The translations under genes were made by a program, and so were the position numbers. 64,000 nt of DNA from Aphanomyces cochlioides (Eukaryota; Oomycota; Saprolegniomycetes; Saprolegniales; Verrucalvaceae). The stretch covers positions 558,001 through 622,000 of the forward strand of contig JAHQRK010000020.1 in assembly GCA_019828595.1 (NCBI GenBank). The letters run 5' to 3'. Under the pieces are notes generated by a model. That model was given only the letters and a program-made list of their open reading frames with translations, did not search any database and was not told where the DNA came from. This document shows, piece after piece, positions 44,836-56,095 of the stretch. How positions within the stretch are numbered: position 1 is the stretch's first letter; each line of letters opens with the position of its first letter.

Positions 44836-47599
44836 ATGACCAAGCGAGCTGAAACAAGTCTAAGCCTTGTGGATGTCCTACCTGCTTGCGCGACCCTTTG
44901 TATTGCTTTCCCGTTGTATGCTGCCACGGCATTTCCAAGCGTCGCAGGTGGAGACAGTGGTGAGCTCATTGCTGAAGCATGCAAGGCCAACGGTGGAGTT
45001 GCTCATCCGCCAGGTTATCCACTTTACTTGATACTGCTTAATGCCGCGCTGAAACTTAATTTGGACATGACTCCGGCGTATGTGGCGAACCTTCAAAATG
45101 CTCTCTACGGAGCAGTGGCTGCCTGTTGCATCTCGCATTTTGTCTATTTGTACACGAACAAGACGTACGCGTTTGCCGCGATTGCTGCGGGGCTCATGTT
45201 TGCCTTTTCGCCATTGACTTGGGAGTATGCTGCGGGTGCTGAAGTGTTTGCGCTCAACAACATGCTCCTGGCAATTCTGTTTGTCCTCTGTGCAGTTTTC
45301 AAGAGGTCATCCAGTATTGCTGTTGCCGGCCTTGGCGCTCTTGTATGTGGTCTTGCTCTTTCCAATCAACACACTGCCAGTAAGTTGTCAAAATGCATTC
45401 GTTTATGACATTCCTTAGTTTTATTTGAAATCCCTATGATTGTCTGGGTGCTTTGGCATGGGCGTCATGTTATCCGCTGGTACCATGTTTTTTGCTTTGG
45501 TGTACTGTAAAGATTCTCTCGCAATTCATGTCACCTCAATTTGTGTTCCAGATTTGTCACCGGGCTGACGCCGTACCTTCACCTCATGAAAGTGTCAGAG
45601 ACACCGTCCAAAGGATCATGGGGCAATTCTTCATCCTGGATGGGCTTGTTGCGTCATCTAGTTCGCGAAGAATATGGCACTTTCAAACTTTCGCCAATCA
45701 AATCTACCAATCTTACCGAGGTATCTGAAGAAAGTCGTTCCTTTGTCTTACTGTGACTCAGACTCCATTGGAACGTGGTTTGTTGTATATCCAGGATGCC
45801 CGTGAGCAATTTATTGGTGTGGGTTTCATCTTAGCACTCATGGGTCTTTGGCGAGCGTACGTCTCGACTTCGCCTGAACCAAAGTTAATCACACTGAATT
45901 AGAGACAACACAGAGGCCAGCGAAGCTACAGAGTCACCTACAACAGAATCTGTACCTGCCGTTGGAACATCTCCTGAACAACGCTCGTACGACGATTTGT
46001 TGCTGTTGACATTGTTGCATTACTTGGTGTGCTTCAATTCCTTGGCAAACCTGCCGCTTTATATTGTACGACCAGTGATTGACTCAGAATATTAATGTTT
46101 CATCTAGCCTTTGACACGAGCGATCCACAGCCGATTTTGGATGCAACCAAACATGGTTATTGCTATTTTGCTTGGAGTTGGTTTGGCTCGCATTCACACC
46201 AACATAACCAAAGGAACGCCATCGTGGCTACCGAAGGCTACCAGCTCGGCTGCTATTCTCTTCTCCTCATTGGCCCTTGTGGGCTCGCAAATCTGGACAC
46301 ACTACCCCATCTCCAACCACAGCAAGGTCCGGCGACTATGCATCTTTTTGAGATTCACCTTTTGTCGTAGTCAGGGGTTGTGATTTCATCGTACGGACAA
46401 GCAATTTTGGATACGCTGCCACCAAATTCAGTGCTGCTCTCGTACACAGATATCAACTGGAATAGCGTTCGATATCTCCAAGAATGCGAAAAGAAACGGC
46501 CAGATGTGACGCATCTCAACTTTCAACTAATGCCATACAGTTGGTTTCAACGCCAACATGACTTGTATCCCGGAATTATATTTCCACCGCTTGTCCAAGG
46601 TGTCTCCACAGAGCGTGGCAGCAAGGGCTTCGAGCAGCTCACGCGTCGCTTCGTCATGCAGAACATGTACACTCTGAATATGTACTTGGACCTCCATGCA
46701 GTGGTAAGAGTTCAGGCTGCAATAATTGATTTGTTTAACAACTATTTGTAGAACGAATCAGCCTTGGGAAAAGACGGCTATTACAATGGATTTTATGTCA
46801 CTCCTCATGGCATGCTGTGGAAAATCCACGAGCAGAAAAAGTAATTGGATCCAAGAGATTGTAATTCACGTACATTCGTAGGATGCCAACGTACTCCAAG
46901 TGGAACAAGGAAACGAAGGCATTGTTTCAAATGTACAATTCAAGCTTCGCCTTGGCCCATTCTGCTAAATATCCCTCTGGCTCATGGGAATATGTTGCCC
47001 GGAAGATATATTTTGATGGACTATACCAGAGAGCCCTGCATAGTCTCCAATATTGGATCGATCGAACGGCTAAAAAAGGCAAAGACGTCACTTATGACGA
47101 CTTGGATGGGTACTTGTTTGGACTTCGCGATATTGTCAAGGCTCTGAATGGCATTTACCACATTGCACTGCCAGTAATCCTCTTTATTTTGCTCCATGCA
47201 CACTTAATCATAATTTCTAGGCCGACTGTGTTACGTACCCTCGAAAAGACATCGTCAAAAATTTAGCGTTGACATATGTGCGCTATCATGGCGCGTTAGT
47301 CATCGCAGAGCACCAGCCAGATCGTGATTTGCCTATTTCCAAACAGTGAGTCAAACATGAATTCGGACGTACCGTAACTGCTTTCGTACAGACTTGTCTA
47401 CGACGTCAAAGTGGAAGCAGTCCGCATCTCAAATGAATTTCTCGAGCTCAGCCCCACGGACAAGGACGTTGAAGTCTTTCAGTCGTTCGTGGACACAGTT
47501 GACAAACCTAAAGAGGAGCTTGAAGCAGCCTCCAAACCCAAAAAACCTAAATCGAACAAGAAGAAGCGACCCCACCAAGTTGTTGATGACGAGTTGTAA
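44836..47599 (+). CDS. TMEM260: TMEM260-like protein O-mannosyltransferase
   Basis: A multi-membrane glycosyltransferase (DUF2723/TMEM260 family), in animals an ER O-mannosyltransferase for IPT domains. ATG 44836 (MTKRAETSLSLV) and about eleven exons with 40-48-bp introns. The diagnostic first loop is SVAGGDSGELIAEA...GVAHPPGYPLYL, followed by hydrophobic helices around AAGLMFAFSPLTWEYAAGAEV and LLAILFVLCAVF; a later luminal part has LSYTDINWNSVRYLQECEK and PGIIFPPL. C-terminus lysine-rich (KPKKPKSNKKKRP). Splice joins such as HYPISNHSK/SGVVISSYG and the exon before MPTYSKWN preserve the frame throughout. Substrate in oomycetes unknown. Confidence 0.85.
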
Positions 47600-47948
47600 T
47601 TATTTCCTGTTTCATATCTCTGCATGAAATGAAGGTGCATGTTTCTCTTGATTACTTGTTTGCCTTCACCAAGACCATCTTCAACTGAGCAAGCCTGCGG
47701 CGTTTGCTGTTGATATGGCGAATGAACGAGTCGTACTTATGTCTAAAGCCAAGTGCAAACCTGAAAGCTATGGATACTTTTAAATTCATTCCGAGAGAAA
47801 ACTACAATTACAGACCACACACATTGAACTGAATTGCTTTTATGTTTTTACAGATTAAAACAATTACTAATAAGTCGCAATTGGCATGAAGTTCTTTTTC
47901 CATGCGGATGTCGGTCGTGTTCGAGCGTACTTTGATTTCTCTAAACAA
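47600..47948. other. Intergenic
   Basis: Short region between convergent genes; nothing seen. Confidence 0.5.
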
Positions 47949-49100
47949 TTATACATGGCGACGGGTTAAACCAGAAGTTTTCGTCGGGGGTTCTGATGTG
48001 ATGCTGTCTTCATCGTTCCGGGTTCTTTTCAAGCTCGCTGTATCGCTAGTGCCACTTATTTTTCCACTCAAAACGCTGTTCAATGCGTCCCATTCACCCG
48101 TATGCCCTTGATATTGGGATATCAAGGAATCACGAGATGCACGGAGAGATCTGCATGTAGAGAATTTTTGACCCAAGCGCAACATGGAATTCTTACCCTG
48201 ACGTCGGGAAGGGATTGTACGTGTCTTCAAAAATGTCATCTTCGACACCGTTCAAAAAACGAATGACGGATGTTTGAAACGCAATCAGAGGGTACTCTGC
48301 AATGAGAGCACAAGCATTCTATCACCAAGCATATGCCGAATAACGTTACGCAAATGTTGTTTACCTCGTAGATTTGGTCTGTGTTCGCCAAGATTGCATC
48401 TATCTTGCTTTGAAAGGCCTGGGCGTGTTTACGAACAGAGTCTGGTCTGTTGAGAGTGAGGCTACATAGCCAACTTATGAACGTACACGTTGTCTTCAGT
48501 GTAATACGAAAGCAGGTTCTCCTCGGTGAATACTTCAAAGAGGGACTGACGCTCTTTTTGCTTGGATTCGTCTTCATCGTTAGTCGACTCAACCCAAACT
48601 CGGACGGGAAGCAGAATATACTACGAACAACGCCGCTTCAATCGTATCCAAAATATATCATGATGCATACTTGAATAGATATAAGAAGTCGCTGAGTCAA
48701 GATAGCTTCACGGGGCTGCGAGCTGCGTTGTGTCTGAAACGTTGGCATGGTAAACACGAGACAATATCAACCAAAAACGCACCACTTTGTCGAAGAACTC
48801 GTGGAATTCATCACGTGTTTGCCTTAAACGTGGCGTTTCTCCATAGAAATCATGGACTGTTGTACGCAAACTTGCGAGGACAAATCGCAAGAACTCTGCG
48901 TCGGGATCTTGAATTGGCGAGCCCATGTTTTCCAGTTTACGGCTCACAACTAACATAAATACGGATGATTACGTGGTCCATCGCAACGAATAAAAATTCT
49001 TACGTAGAGCAGCTTGTAGCTCATTGACTTGGCAAAGAAAACCAAAGGATTCACGCAACTTGGCGCGGAGGTCGGACGCCATAGCTGTCATGTTGGACAT
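47949..49100 (-). CDS. Unknown spliced protein
   Basis: A minus-strand gene of about seven exons. The first exon starts at ATG 49100 (MSNMTAMASDLRAKLRES...; in-frame ATGs follow at 49091 and 49082). Further exons read RKLENMGSPIQDPDAEFLRF then RLRQTRDEFHEFFDKV; ESTNDEDESKQKERQSLFEV and FTEENLLSYYTEDN; DSVRKHAQAFQSKIDAILAN; YPLIAFQTSVIRFLNGVEDD; and a serine/lysine-rich tail ending at 47949. The frame stays open across plausible short introns. The composition is helical and acidic. I do not recognise the family. The join between the second and third exons is uncertain. Confidence 0.5.
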
Positions 49101-49949
49101 TCAAAATTCTTACACTATTTTAAAATATTCATACTAAATATACAGGGTATATGAAATTACATCAATTACTGTATGAATAGACTTTATAAAATTTCAGAAA
49201 CCAAGTTCTGCTGTCGAAAGATCTCTGGAGAACTTCCTCTTAGTCAATCAGTTAATTGTAAAATACTCCAATGACGAAAATCTATTGGAATCAAGTACGA
49301 TGGCTCAGGTGAAGGCATTCTTACTATCTTCCCAGTAATGGCATTCAAGCTTTCAGCAGGAAAACACATAAACCCTTTGAAAGTTAATAGATTTCAATAT
49401 TCAAAAAGCTGACAAAATCGCCAATTAATACTTCATGCTGGATACAGAGATAAACTGCAATACATCCTGTTGTGATCTCATAGTAAGATTAACTCCTCTT
49501 CAAGGAACAGGTCGGCGAATGCATCGTCCTTTCGCTGTGACAACTGCATGTACTGGGACTACACTCGTGAAACCTCTCATAATTTATATTTTGTGCAAAA
49601 ATTTTGGTAAAAAAATGGCCGCATAAAACCAACACCACCACAAATTCCAGCAGGCACCACGCCATTATCTTTCTCCAATTTCAAGCGCTTCCTTCCATAA
49701 AGCGCTGCAATAATGTCGTTGTTTTATCACAAGCTGCAGTCCGTCCTACATCCTTGAACCAATGTTGCAATTTGATTTTCTTCGTCGAGAGAAGATGCCC
49801 GCGCTGGATATGGATCTTTGATCTCTGATTGGATAAAATAATATTCGAATTTAAAATCCCGCCAATCAGCGACGAGAATAAAATCCCCTGTTTGCAACCA
49901 TCCGACTCGCTCATTCTTCGATTTCAACCGGATAACGCTAGCGGCGCCG
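49101..49949. other. AT-rich intergenic, possible transposase scrap
   Basis: No gene. A 63-codon plus-strand frame at 49435 (TGRRMHRPFAVTTACTGTTL) faintly resembles a DDE-superfamily transposase segment but is too short to support. Confidence 0.4.
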
Positions 49950-51047
49950 ATGAACGACCTCAATGATGCTGTCGTGGGCTTAGCACCGGATGATGAAGTG
50001 GCATATCCGGACGGGCTCAATGGACTCGATGGAGGGTTCAAGGAAGACGGCGATGACGAGACGGGAGACAGCGTTGGTGGCTCCACGTCGTCTCTTACGA
50101 CCGGGAAGCGTGGAACACGTGGCAAGTCTTCGACGATCAAACCATCCCCAACGGCGTCTGTAGCTGCCTCGTCCGCAGTGACGAATCCAGCCCCGACAAA
50201 CAAACGCAAGCGTGTCGTTGTATCCCTCTACCAGAAGCAACAAGTGCTCCATCGCTTGGAAAATGGAGAAAAGCCAGTCGATATTGCCGCCTTGTTGGGG
50301 ATCTCACGCCAACAAATTTCTGACATCAAGAAAAACAAAGAACGAATCTTGCGGTTCTGTGGTGATGCGAAACATTTGGCCTCGCTGCGACGCAAGACGC
50401 TCAAAGTTGCAGACGATGAAGCCTACCCTGCCGTGGAGCGTGAGTTGTACCGATGGATGATCACGGAAAAGTGCCATGCGAAACCTGTCACGCATGAAGC
50501 GCTGCACCAAAAAGCCGCCGAGTTGTTGGCACAAGTCACGGGAAGTCAAACAACCAAGAGCGACGAAAGCAGTCCATGGCCTGGTGTTACCACGGCATGG
50601 ATGAAGAGCTTCAAGAAACGATATGGCATCAAGGAATTGGCCGGTCCAATGCCAACGTACGATGTTGAAGAAGGCGCGATCAACATGGGCATGCCTTTGG
50701 AGTCAAACGAAGAACTCAACTTGAGCATCATGGGCAACGTGCATGCGAACCTCAACACGTTGGGTGAAATGGGCATCTCGATGGAAAGCGACAATTTGAG
50801 CGCGACGTACAGTCAAGCCACGAATGCCAAGGATCTCGCGGCAAAACTTGCTGGCATGCCATTGCACCCCAGTGTCTTGCTCGATGCAATTCACATGTTG
50901 AGCGGCCGCATGGACGCTTTGGAAGCGACGACGCGGGAACGCATTGCGCAACTCGATGCGCGCATCGACGACATTTACATGCTTGTCCATCCCAAGTTGA
51001 AACTCGGCAAGGACGGCGCGAACCGCAACGCGTACAAAGTCGTCTAA
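49950..51047 (+). CDS. CENP-B-type DNA-binding protein (domesticated pogo-like HTH)
   Basis: A 365-residue intronless protein from ATG 49950 (MNDLNDAVVGLAPDDEV). After a low-complexity acidic and Ser/Thr-rich N-terminus come two helix-turn-helix units typical of pogo/CENP-B proteins: residues about 85-135 (KRKRVVVSLYQKQQVLHRLE, ISRQQISDIKKNKERIL) and about 150-220 (PAVERELYRWMITEK, HEALHQKAAELLAQV, GVTTAWMKSFKKRYGI). No DDE nuclease domain follows; instead there is a tail with a helix (MDALEATTRERIAQLDARID). Intact frame, intron-less and core-gene surroundings suggest a host gene derived from a transposase. Its 3' end faces that of DRC4, 49 bp away. Confidence 0.75.
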   Translation: MNDLNDAVVGLAPDDEVAYPDGLNGLDGGFKEDGDDETGDSVGGSTSSLTTGKRGTRGKSSTIKPSPTASVAASSAVTNPAPTNKRKRVVVSLYQKQQVLHRLENGEKPVDIAALLGISRQQISDIKKNKERILRFCGDAKHLASLRRKTLKVADDEAYPAVERELYRWMITEKCHAKPVTHEALHQKAAELLAQVTGSQTTKSDESSPWPGVTTAWMKSFKKRYGIKELAGPMPTYDVEEGAINMGMPLESNEELNLSIMGNVHANLNTLGEMGISMESDNLSATYSQATNAKDLAAKLAGMPLHPSVLLDAIHMLSGRMDALEATTRERIAQLDARIDDIYMLVHPKLKLGKDGANRNAYKVV

Positions 51048-51096
51048 GTCGTTTGTCATTTTGCATTTTGGTCTATCTAACACGGTCATTCTCCTC

Positions 51097-52733
51097 TCAT
51101 CCTTTGGTTCCTCGATCGATCGACGGCGACGGCAAGGATGTCATGGTCCCCGTGCCACCTCCCGTCGATGCGAATGGACTCGCCATGCTCTTCTGTACCA
51201 ACTTGGGCAGCTTCTGCGTCGGGTTCAAGTTGGGTCTGAAGCCCAATTCGTCGACGGGCGTGCCATACTCGGCCAGCTTGGCCTCGGCCGCTTTCGTAAA
51301 GTCGCCAAGGAGCCGCACAACGATCGCGAGTTCCTTCTCGAGGTCGCGGACTTGCTGGTTCTTCGCTTCTACAATGTCTTCGAGGCGTTTCCGGACTTGT
51401 CCTGCCATGGACGGATCCAACTGCGCGTGGGAAAGGACTTCGTTGAGTTGCGCGTCTTTCTGCTCGAGCACGTCGCTCATGCTCTCGAGTTTCTTCTCGA
51501 GCAAGAGGTTCTTGAGGCCGTTCTTCTGCTGGACGTCGTGAATGCTCGCTTGGAAGTGACTGTGGAGCGTCGTGTATTCCTTCTGAACTTGGGCGTATCG
51601 CTGCGTGAGCACTTCATGTTCCCACGACAACGTATTCAGCTCTTCTTCGAGCACGAGAAGCTGTGCTTTTGCCGTCTTGAGCGCGATTTTGTCGTCGTTG
51701 TACGCTTGAATGCTCTTCCGGAGCCGCTCGACGTCCAGAAGCGCTTTCTTCAACGGTTCCGACATGCGTTTGTTCTCCTGGGAGATCTCAAACATGAGCT
51801 TCTCGTCCTGCGCTTCCTTCTTCTTCATGTCGGCCACTTCTTCCTTGAGCGACTTGATCAAGTCCAAATTGTTGTGCGTAATGTCATTGTAGTAGTTCTT
51901 GATTTCCCCAAAGGCCTTCTCGTGTCCCGCCATCAACTGCGCGATGTGGCTGTTCTTGCGCTCCTCGATGCGCTGCGTCTCGATGCGCCGCTGGCTTTCC
52001 AGCTCATCGCGGAATGTCTTGCGCTTCCGTTCAAACTTTTGCTGAAGTTCCTTGGCGTGCCGTTCGAATTCATGCCGTAAGATCGTGATCCGCTTATCTT
52101 GCTCCTACAAATCCACAGAATCCAGAGGGGAAGCGCGCGGATCTTTCGTACTTGTTTCAGCGTCTTCAGGTAATCCTCATGGGAGAGTTCCATTTCCTTC
52201 AAGTCGAGTTTGAGCGCGCGTTTGTCCATCTTGAGCTCACGTTCCGTCGTTCGATTGTCATCCTGACCGATTTTGAGCGTCGTTTCCGCCTCTACGATGG
52301 AGTTCCATGAGCTTCAATGGTTCAACGTGGAGCATCAAGAAGGGAACGAACGATGCGTACCAAGTTTGAGGCCCGAGACTTGATTCTGATGCTCGTAGAG
52401 CAAGTGCTTGACGCGCTGCTTGTACACCTTGATCTCCACTTGGTGTTTCTCCTCGAGATCTTGCCGCTCGCGCTCTTTGTTGCGCAGTTCGGCCTTCTTG
52501 TCCTCGAGGTTCTTCTTCTCGACGATCCAAAAGTAGTTGATCTTCTCCCGCTGCTGTTGGAACTCATTGAACGACTCTTCCTCCTTCTTGGCCTTCTCGG
52601 CAAGGCGCTTTGCCTCCTTGATCAACTCTTGGCGTTCCAGTTCTGCTTCCCGCGACACATCGTTCTCTTTGCTGTCGCCTTCTTTGCCTTTCTTGCCTTT
52701 CTTCTCCTTCTTCTTGCCTTTCTTTGGTCCCAT
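51097..52733 (-). CDS. GAS8: Dynein regulatory complex subunit 4
   Basis: DRC4/GAS8, a coiled-coil subunit of the nexin-dynein regulatory complex in motile flagella; expected in zoospores. Exons 52733-52361, 52291-52152 and 52104-51097 (introns 69 and 47 bp) give 506 residues, close to human GAS8 (478). Highly conserved blocks are EEKHQVEIKVYKQRVKHLLY, EHQNQV, KMDKRALKLDLKEMEL, ERKNSHIAQLMAGHEKAFGE, IKNYYNDITHNNLDLI and WEHEVLTQRYAQVQKEY. The N-terminus (MGPKKGKKKEKKGKKGKE) is lysine-rich as in animals. Minus-strand coiled coil makes long mirror frames on the plus strand, which are shadows. It is divergent from the BART-WW gene. Confidence 0.95.
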
Positions 52734-52912
52734 CCGTCCTTGCTATTCCTCCACGGGAGGCTGTCGTCGTCGGCACCGTTTGAAACAGTCAACGTGGTAA
52801 CGATTTCATGAAACTGACCATGGGGAAATCCAAGACCGTCTGACGCCTTTTCCCACCGCCTTTCTAGCCAAAACAAGCGCCAAGCGCCGAGTTATCGACA
52901 GCAAGAACAGCA
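52734..52912. promoter_or_regulatory. Divergent promoter of two flagellar-type genes
   Basis: The 179 bp between the start codons of DRC4 (minus) and the BART-WW gene (plus) should hold both promoters. It contains gtcaacgtggtaac at 52788-52801, resembling an RFX X-box (one half-site, ggtaac, is perfect), but RFX factors are not established in stramenopiles, so this is only a note. Confidence 0.4.
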
Positions 52913-55321
52913 ATGGGCGACGATTTTGTTGTCGACGCCATCACGCAGTTTCTCCAGGGAGATCAATGGCTCCAACCCGTCAATATGTTCATGGAGAGCC
53001 ACAAGCTCGCGTTTGTCGGCATGTCTAGCACTCAAGAAGCGTATTCTCTGCAGCATCATGCGATCTTTGTCGAGTTTAAAGACATGGCGGAGCGTCTGCT
53101 TGAACATGTGATCCAGGAACTCGGTTGCGACGCTCATGTCTTTTTACGCGCGCTGGAAGACGACGTGGCGAGAGAAGCAGGCGGGCCAAAGGAGGAAGAA
53201 GTCCAACAGCTCGTCGAGACGCTCTTGTCCTTTGACGACTTTGATAAATTCTGCAAGCTCATGCAATCTTACGTCGAGACAAACGCCGTTCCATCCATTC
53301 CAAAAAACTCGGACGATGGAAATGCCGACGGCACCACGGCAGTCTTTGATCCGAAAACTTACTTTGCCTCAAACGAATGGATTCTCCAAGAAGTTGTCGC
53401 TCGATCGCTCCTGGAAGCGCAGGTAGGTTCCGAAATGCCGCGGAAAGCGGTCTCATGCTGGACTTCTCTAGAGCGCTGGCCAACTCGATGCCGACGACGC
53501 GGCATATCTTCCATGGGCGACTGCAATCCTCGACATGAAAGCTTTCTACACCGAGGAGACTCCAATCTCTCCATCTTTTGGTCAAATCCTAGCGCTAGAA
53601 GCATCTCAATCATCTTGTAGCCTCCGAGAAAGGCGACGACAATCCCATCGTCGCGAAAATGAACGAGCTCCAGGCCAATCTCGTCCGTGAGGTACAATTC
53701 CAGCATGCTACATCAATTCTTGACCGCGCTGTAGCGGCTTAAAGTCGATCTCCTGGTTGCGCAGCGCCTTGCCGAACAAAATGCAAAAATGCGATTGCAA
53801 ATGACGACGTTGTCAAAACATGTCGAGCGTCAAGGCGATGACGGCAATATTGCCGCCGAGTCGGTGGAATTTATCGGCTTCTTCGCTGGAAGAATGATCA
53901 TTTCCAAGTAGATTTCATCCTCGAGCGACGATTTAGCATGCTTGCTCGAGCGTCTCGACACGATTCAAAGCCAAATCAAGGCCATCAAGAAGCGGTGCTT
54001 CGCCTTGAAGTCCATTTCTCCCCAGCGCATTGATGAAATGTAAGTTTCCTGACGCTCCCTGCCGCATTGACGGCGACTGCATTAGCTACCTCTTCCTCAA
54101 GGAGAAGATTCACTACAAGCAAGACTTGGCGCTGTGTGAATCGGACATTTCCGACTTTATCTTTGCGCGAATCACGCCGCAAGTCTGACGGAATGTCTAT
54201 TTTTATGGACTTAGAAGATTGCGTAGGACGCCGCGATTGTACCCGAGATGCTGCAGTGGCTTCTCCTAGAGTCGAAAGCACTGGAACTCCAAGGAGATAT
54301 CCAAGCGAGGAGTTTTCAAAGTCCACGCGCTGAAGCCAAAGCCGACGATGCCAACGATCGGTGGATTCAACAATGGAGCGACGCGGACCAAGCGTATTAC
54401 TACACGAATGCAGTCATGGGGGCGACGCAGTGGGAACCACCGATGTCCAAAGATGGAGAGCCCATTCTGGGCTACTGGGACGACAACCACCAGTGGATTC
54501 CGTTCGCTCTACTCGATGCGTCGCAGCAAGATCAAACGATGAACTTGGCAGCTCAGAGCAAAGATGACGCTTGGCCACGCACTGAATCAGCGCAAGATTG
54601 GTCGTCGATGCCATGGACACCGTCAGTGGAATTCAAAGTACGCAAACGCCAAAGGCGAACTCAATGCATGTAGGGACTTGAATCAGCACTCGAGTCAGCA
54701 TTGTCATCGGCGCAGCCGGCGCAAACTATGACAGCGAGTATGGTACGTCGATCAGCCTCTGAACTGGTAGCGTTATGGCCTTCGTTGTAGTTTGACGTCG
54801 AGGCATCGCTGCAAAAAGTTTTACAGGAACACGCTGACGAGTCCAAGAAGCTTGAGCTAGCCCTCCAAGGTACAGCATGCGCCGCTAGATTGGCGGCTGA
54901 TTGATATATCAAGTCGAACATGCAAGGCAGACGCAGGAAATTCAGCGGCGAAAAGCCCAGCGCCGAAAAGAGCGCAAGATGAAGAAATCCGCGGCAGACA
55001 ACAGCTCCGAGACTCAAAGCGTCGCGGCACCACCACCGCCAGTCGAAGTTGGCCCTCTGAGTGCCTTGAGCGGATGCCAAATCAGTAAGTCGACGTGAAA
55101 AATCCATCGTGATTGATGTCTGCCTAGATATTTGTCTCCCGGAAGGTGGAAAACTCGATCTCATGAGTCTGCTCAGTCAAGCGGATGAGCGAATGCGCCG
55201 AGAACGACGTGGAGATGGCCAGACGCAGGCTCTTCCAGCGTCGTTGCATGCGTCTAGTCTGCGCTACTTGGCTGAAAAGGTCGCCCCGACGTCGAAGTTG
55301 ATTGAAATTGAAGACGTTTAA
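52913..55321 (+). CDS. BART-domain and WW-domain protein (CFAP36-like N-terminus)
   Basis: ATG 52913. The first 130 residues (DDFVVDAITQFLQGDQWLQP, HHAIFVEFKDMAERLLEHVI, EEVQQLVETLLSFDDFDKFC) match the BART domain of CFAP36/ARL2BP, which binds Arl2/Arl3 GTPases at the ciliary base. The frame then runs through short introns: SPSF/ASEKGDDNPIVAKMN, LVRE/RLKVDLLVAQRL, AAES/ISSSSDDLACLLERL (a 48-bp intron that removes an apparent TAG at 53909), into a WW domain (RWIQQWSDADQAYYYTNAV, GATQWEPPM), a coiled coil (VEHARQTQEIQRRKAQRR) and ends EDV at 55321. If the AAES/ISSS intron is wrong, there would be two genes. The 3' end lies 13 bp from the ankyrin gene's. Confidence 0.7.
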
Positions 55322-55334
55322 CACGAAAAGTCGA

Positions 55335-56008
55335 CTATGAACGAGGAGCTTGATGGGTTTTTCGACGCACGGCGCGGTATTCCACTTGTGCGAGCTCCAT
55401 TGCAAAGGCTTTCAACTCTGCGTCGGCGAATTCGTTGGCTTGAATCATTGCTGCTGCCGTCTTGCGCTTCTACGTCCAGAGGTCAACTTGGTGGAAACGA
55501 ATCGAGTCATGATACAAAGTTGGCGGTCAAGATCTTGGCTCCAAATTGCGTCAAATGAACCGCCACGCTGCGCTTTGTGCAGTAATGCAGCGGTGTTGCT
55601 CCAAAGCTACGAGAACACAGGAAAACTCCAACAATGCGCAGCATGGAGCCCTACCGATCTCGCGCTGTGGCGTTGGCTCCATGGCTTAGCAATAAGAAGG
55701 CAATACTGCGTTCTCCAGCTTGTGCTGCTAAATGCAGTGGCGTCGCATGGCCCTAGAAGTTCAAATAGCTTCGACTCCAAGGAGAGAGAGAAAGAGGATA
55801 CGAGCATCGTACGGACTTCCAAGTCGCATGTCGTGTGGTTCAAGAGGTACTGGACGATATCTTTCTTTCCACGAATACAAGCTTCATGGAGGATCGCGCG
55901 GCCAGTGATGGGACTTCTAGCGTTGACATCCTCGCCATTTGAAGCTATTAAGCTCTCCTTGACAGCCTCCAGAGTCCAATCGTCGTCGTCGGGAAACAAC
56001 TTGTCCAT
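55335..56008 (-). CDS. Small ankyrin-repeat protein
   Basis: Starts at ATG 56008 (MDKLFPDDDDWTLEAVKESL) and ends at TAG 55335-55337 after four exons with introns of about 46-49 bp. Ankyrin repeats: ARSPITGRAILHEACIRGKK, GHATPLHLAAQAGERSIAFL, and FGATPLHYCTKRSVAVHLTQ. A C-terminal helix (KTAAAMIQANEFADAELKAF) follows. Overlapping plus-strand frames in this interval are shadows. Role unknown; ankyrin repeats mediate protein binding. It lies tail to tail with the BART-WW gene and head to head with the next gene. Confidence 0.75.
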
Positions 56009-56095
56009 GATGCCCAGGTTCGATTGTCAACAGTTACGAAAGGTCACAATGCCGGAAATTATGCGGATTCTAACTTTAGCGCACTGACAAACAGC

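Noticed and set aside
49435..49626. DDE-transposase scrap upstream of the CENP-B-type gene
   Set aside because: Only about 25 residues look similar; the order is wrong for it to belong to the CENP-B-type gene.
51061..52080. 339-codon plus-strand frame opposite DRC4
   Set aside because: Mirror frame produced by coiled-coil codon use of DRC4.
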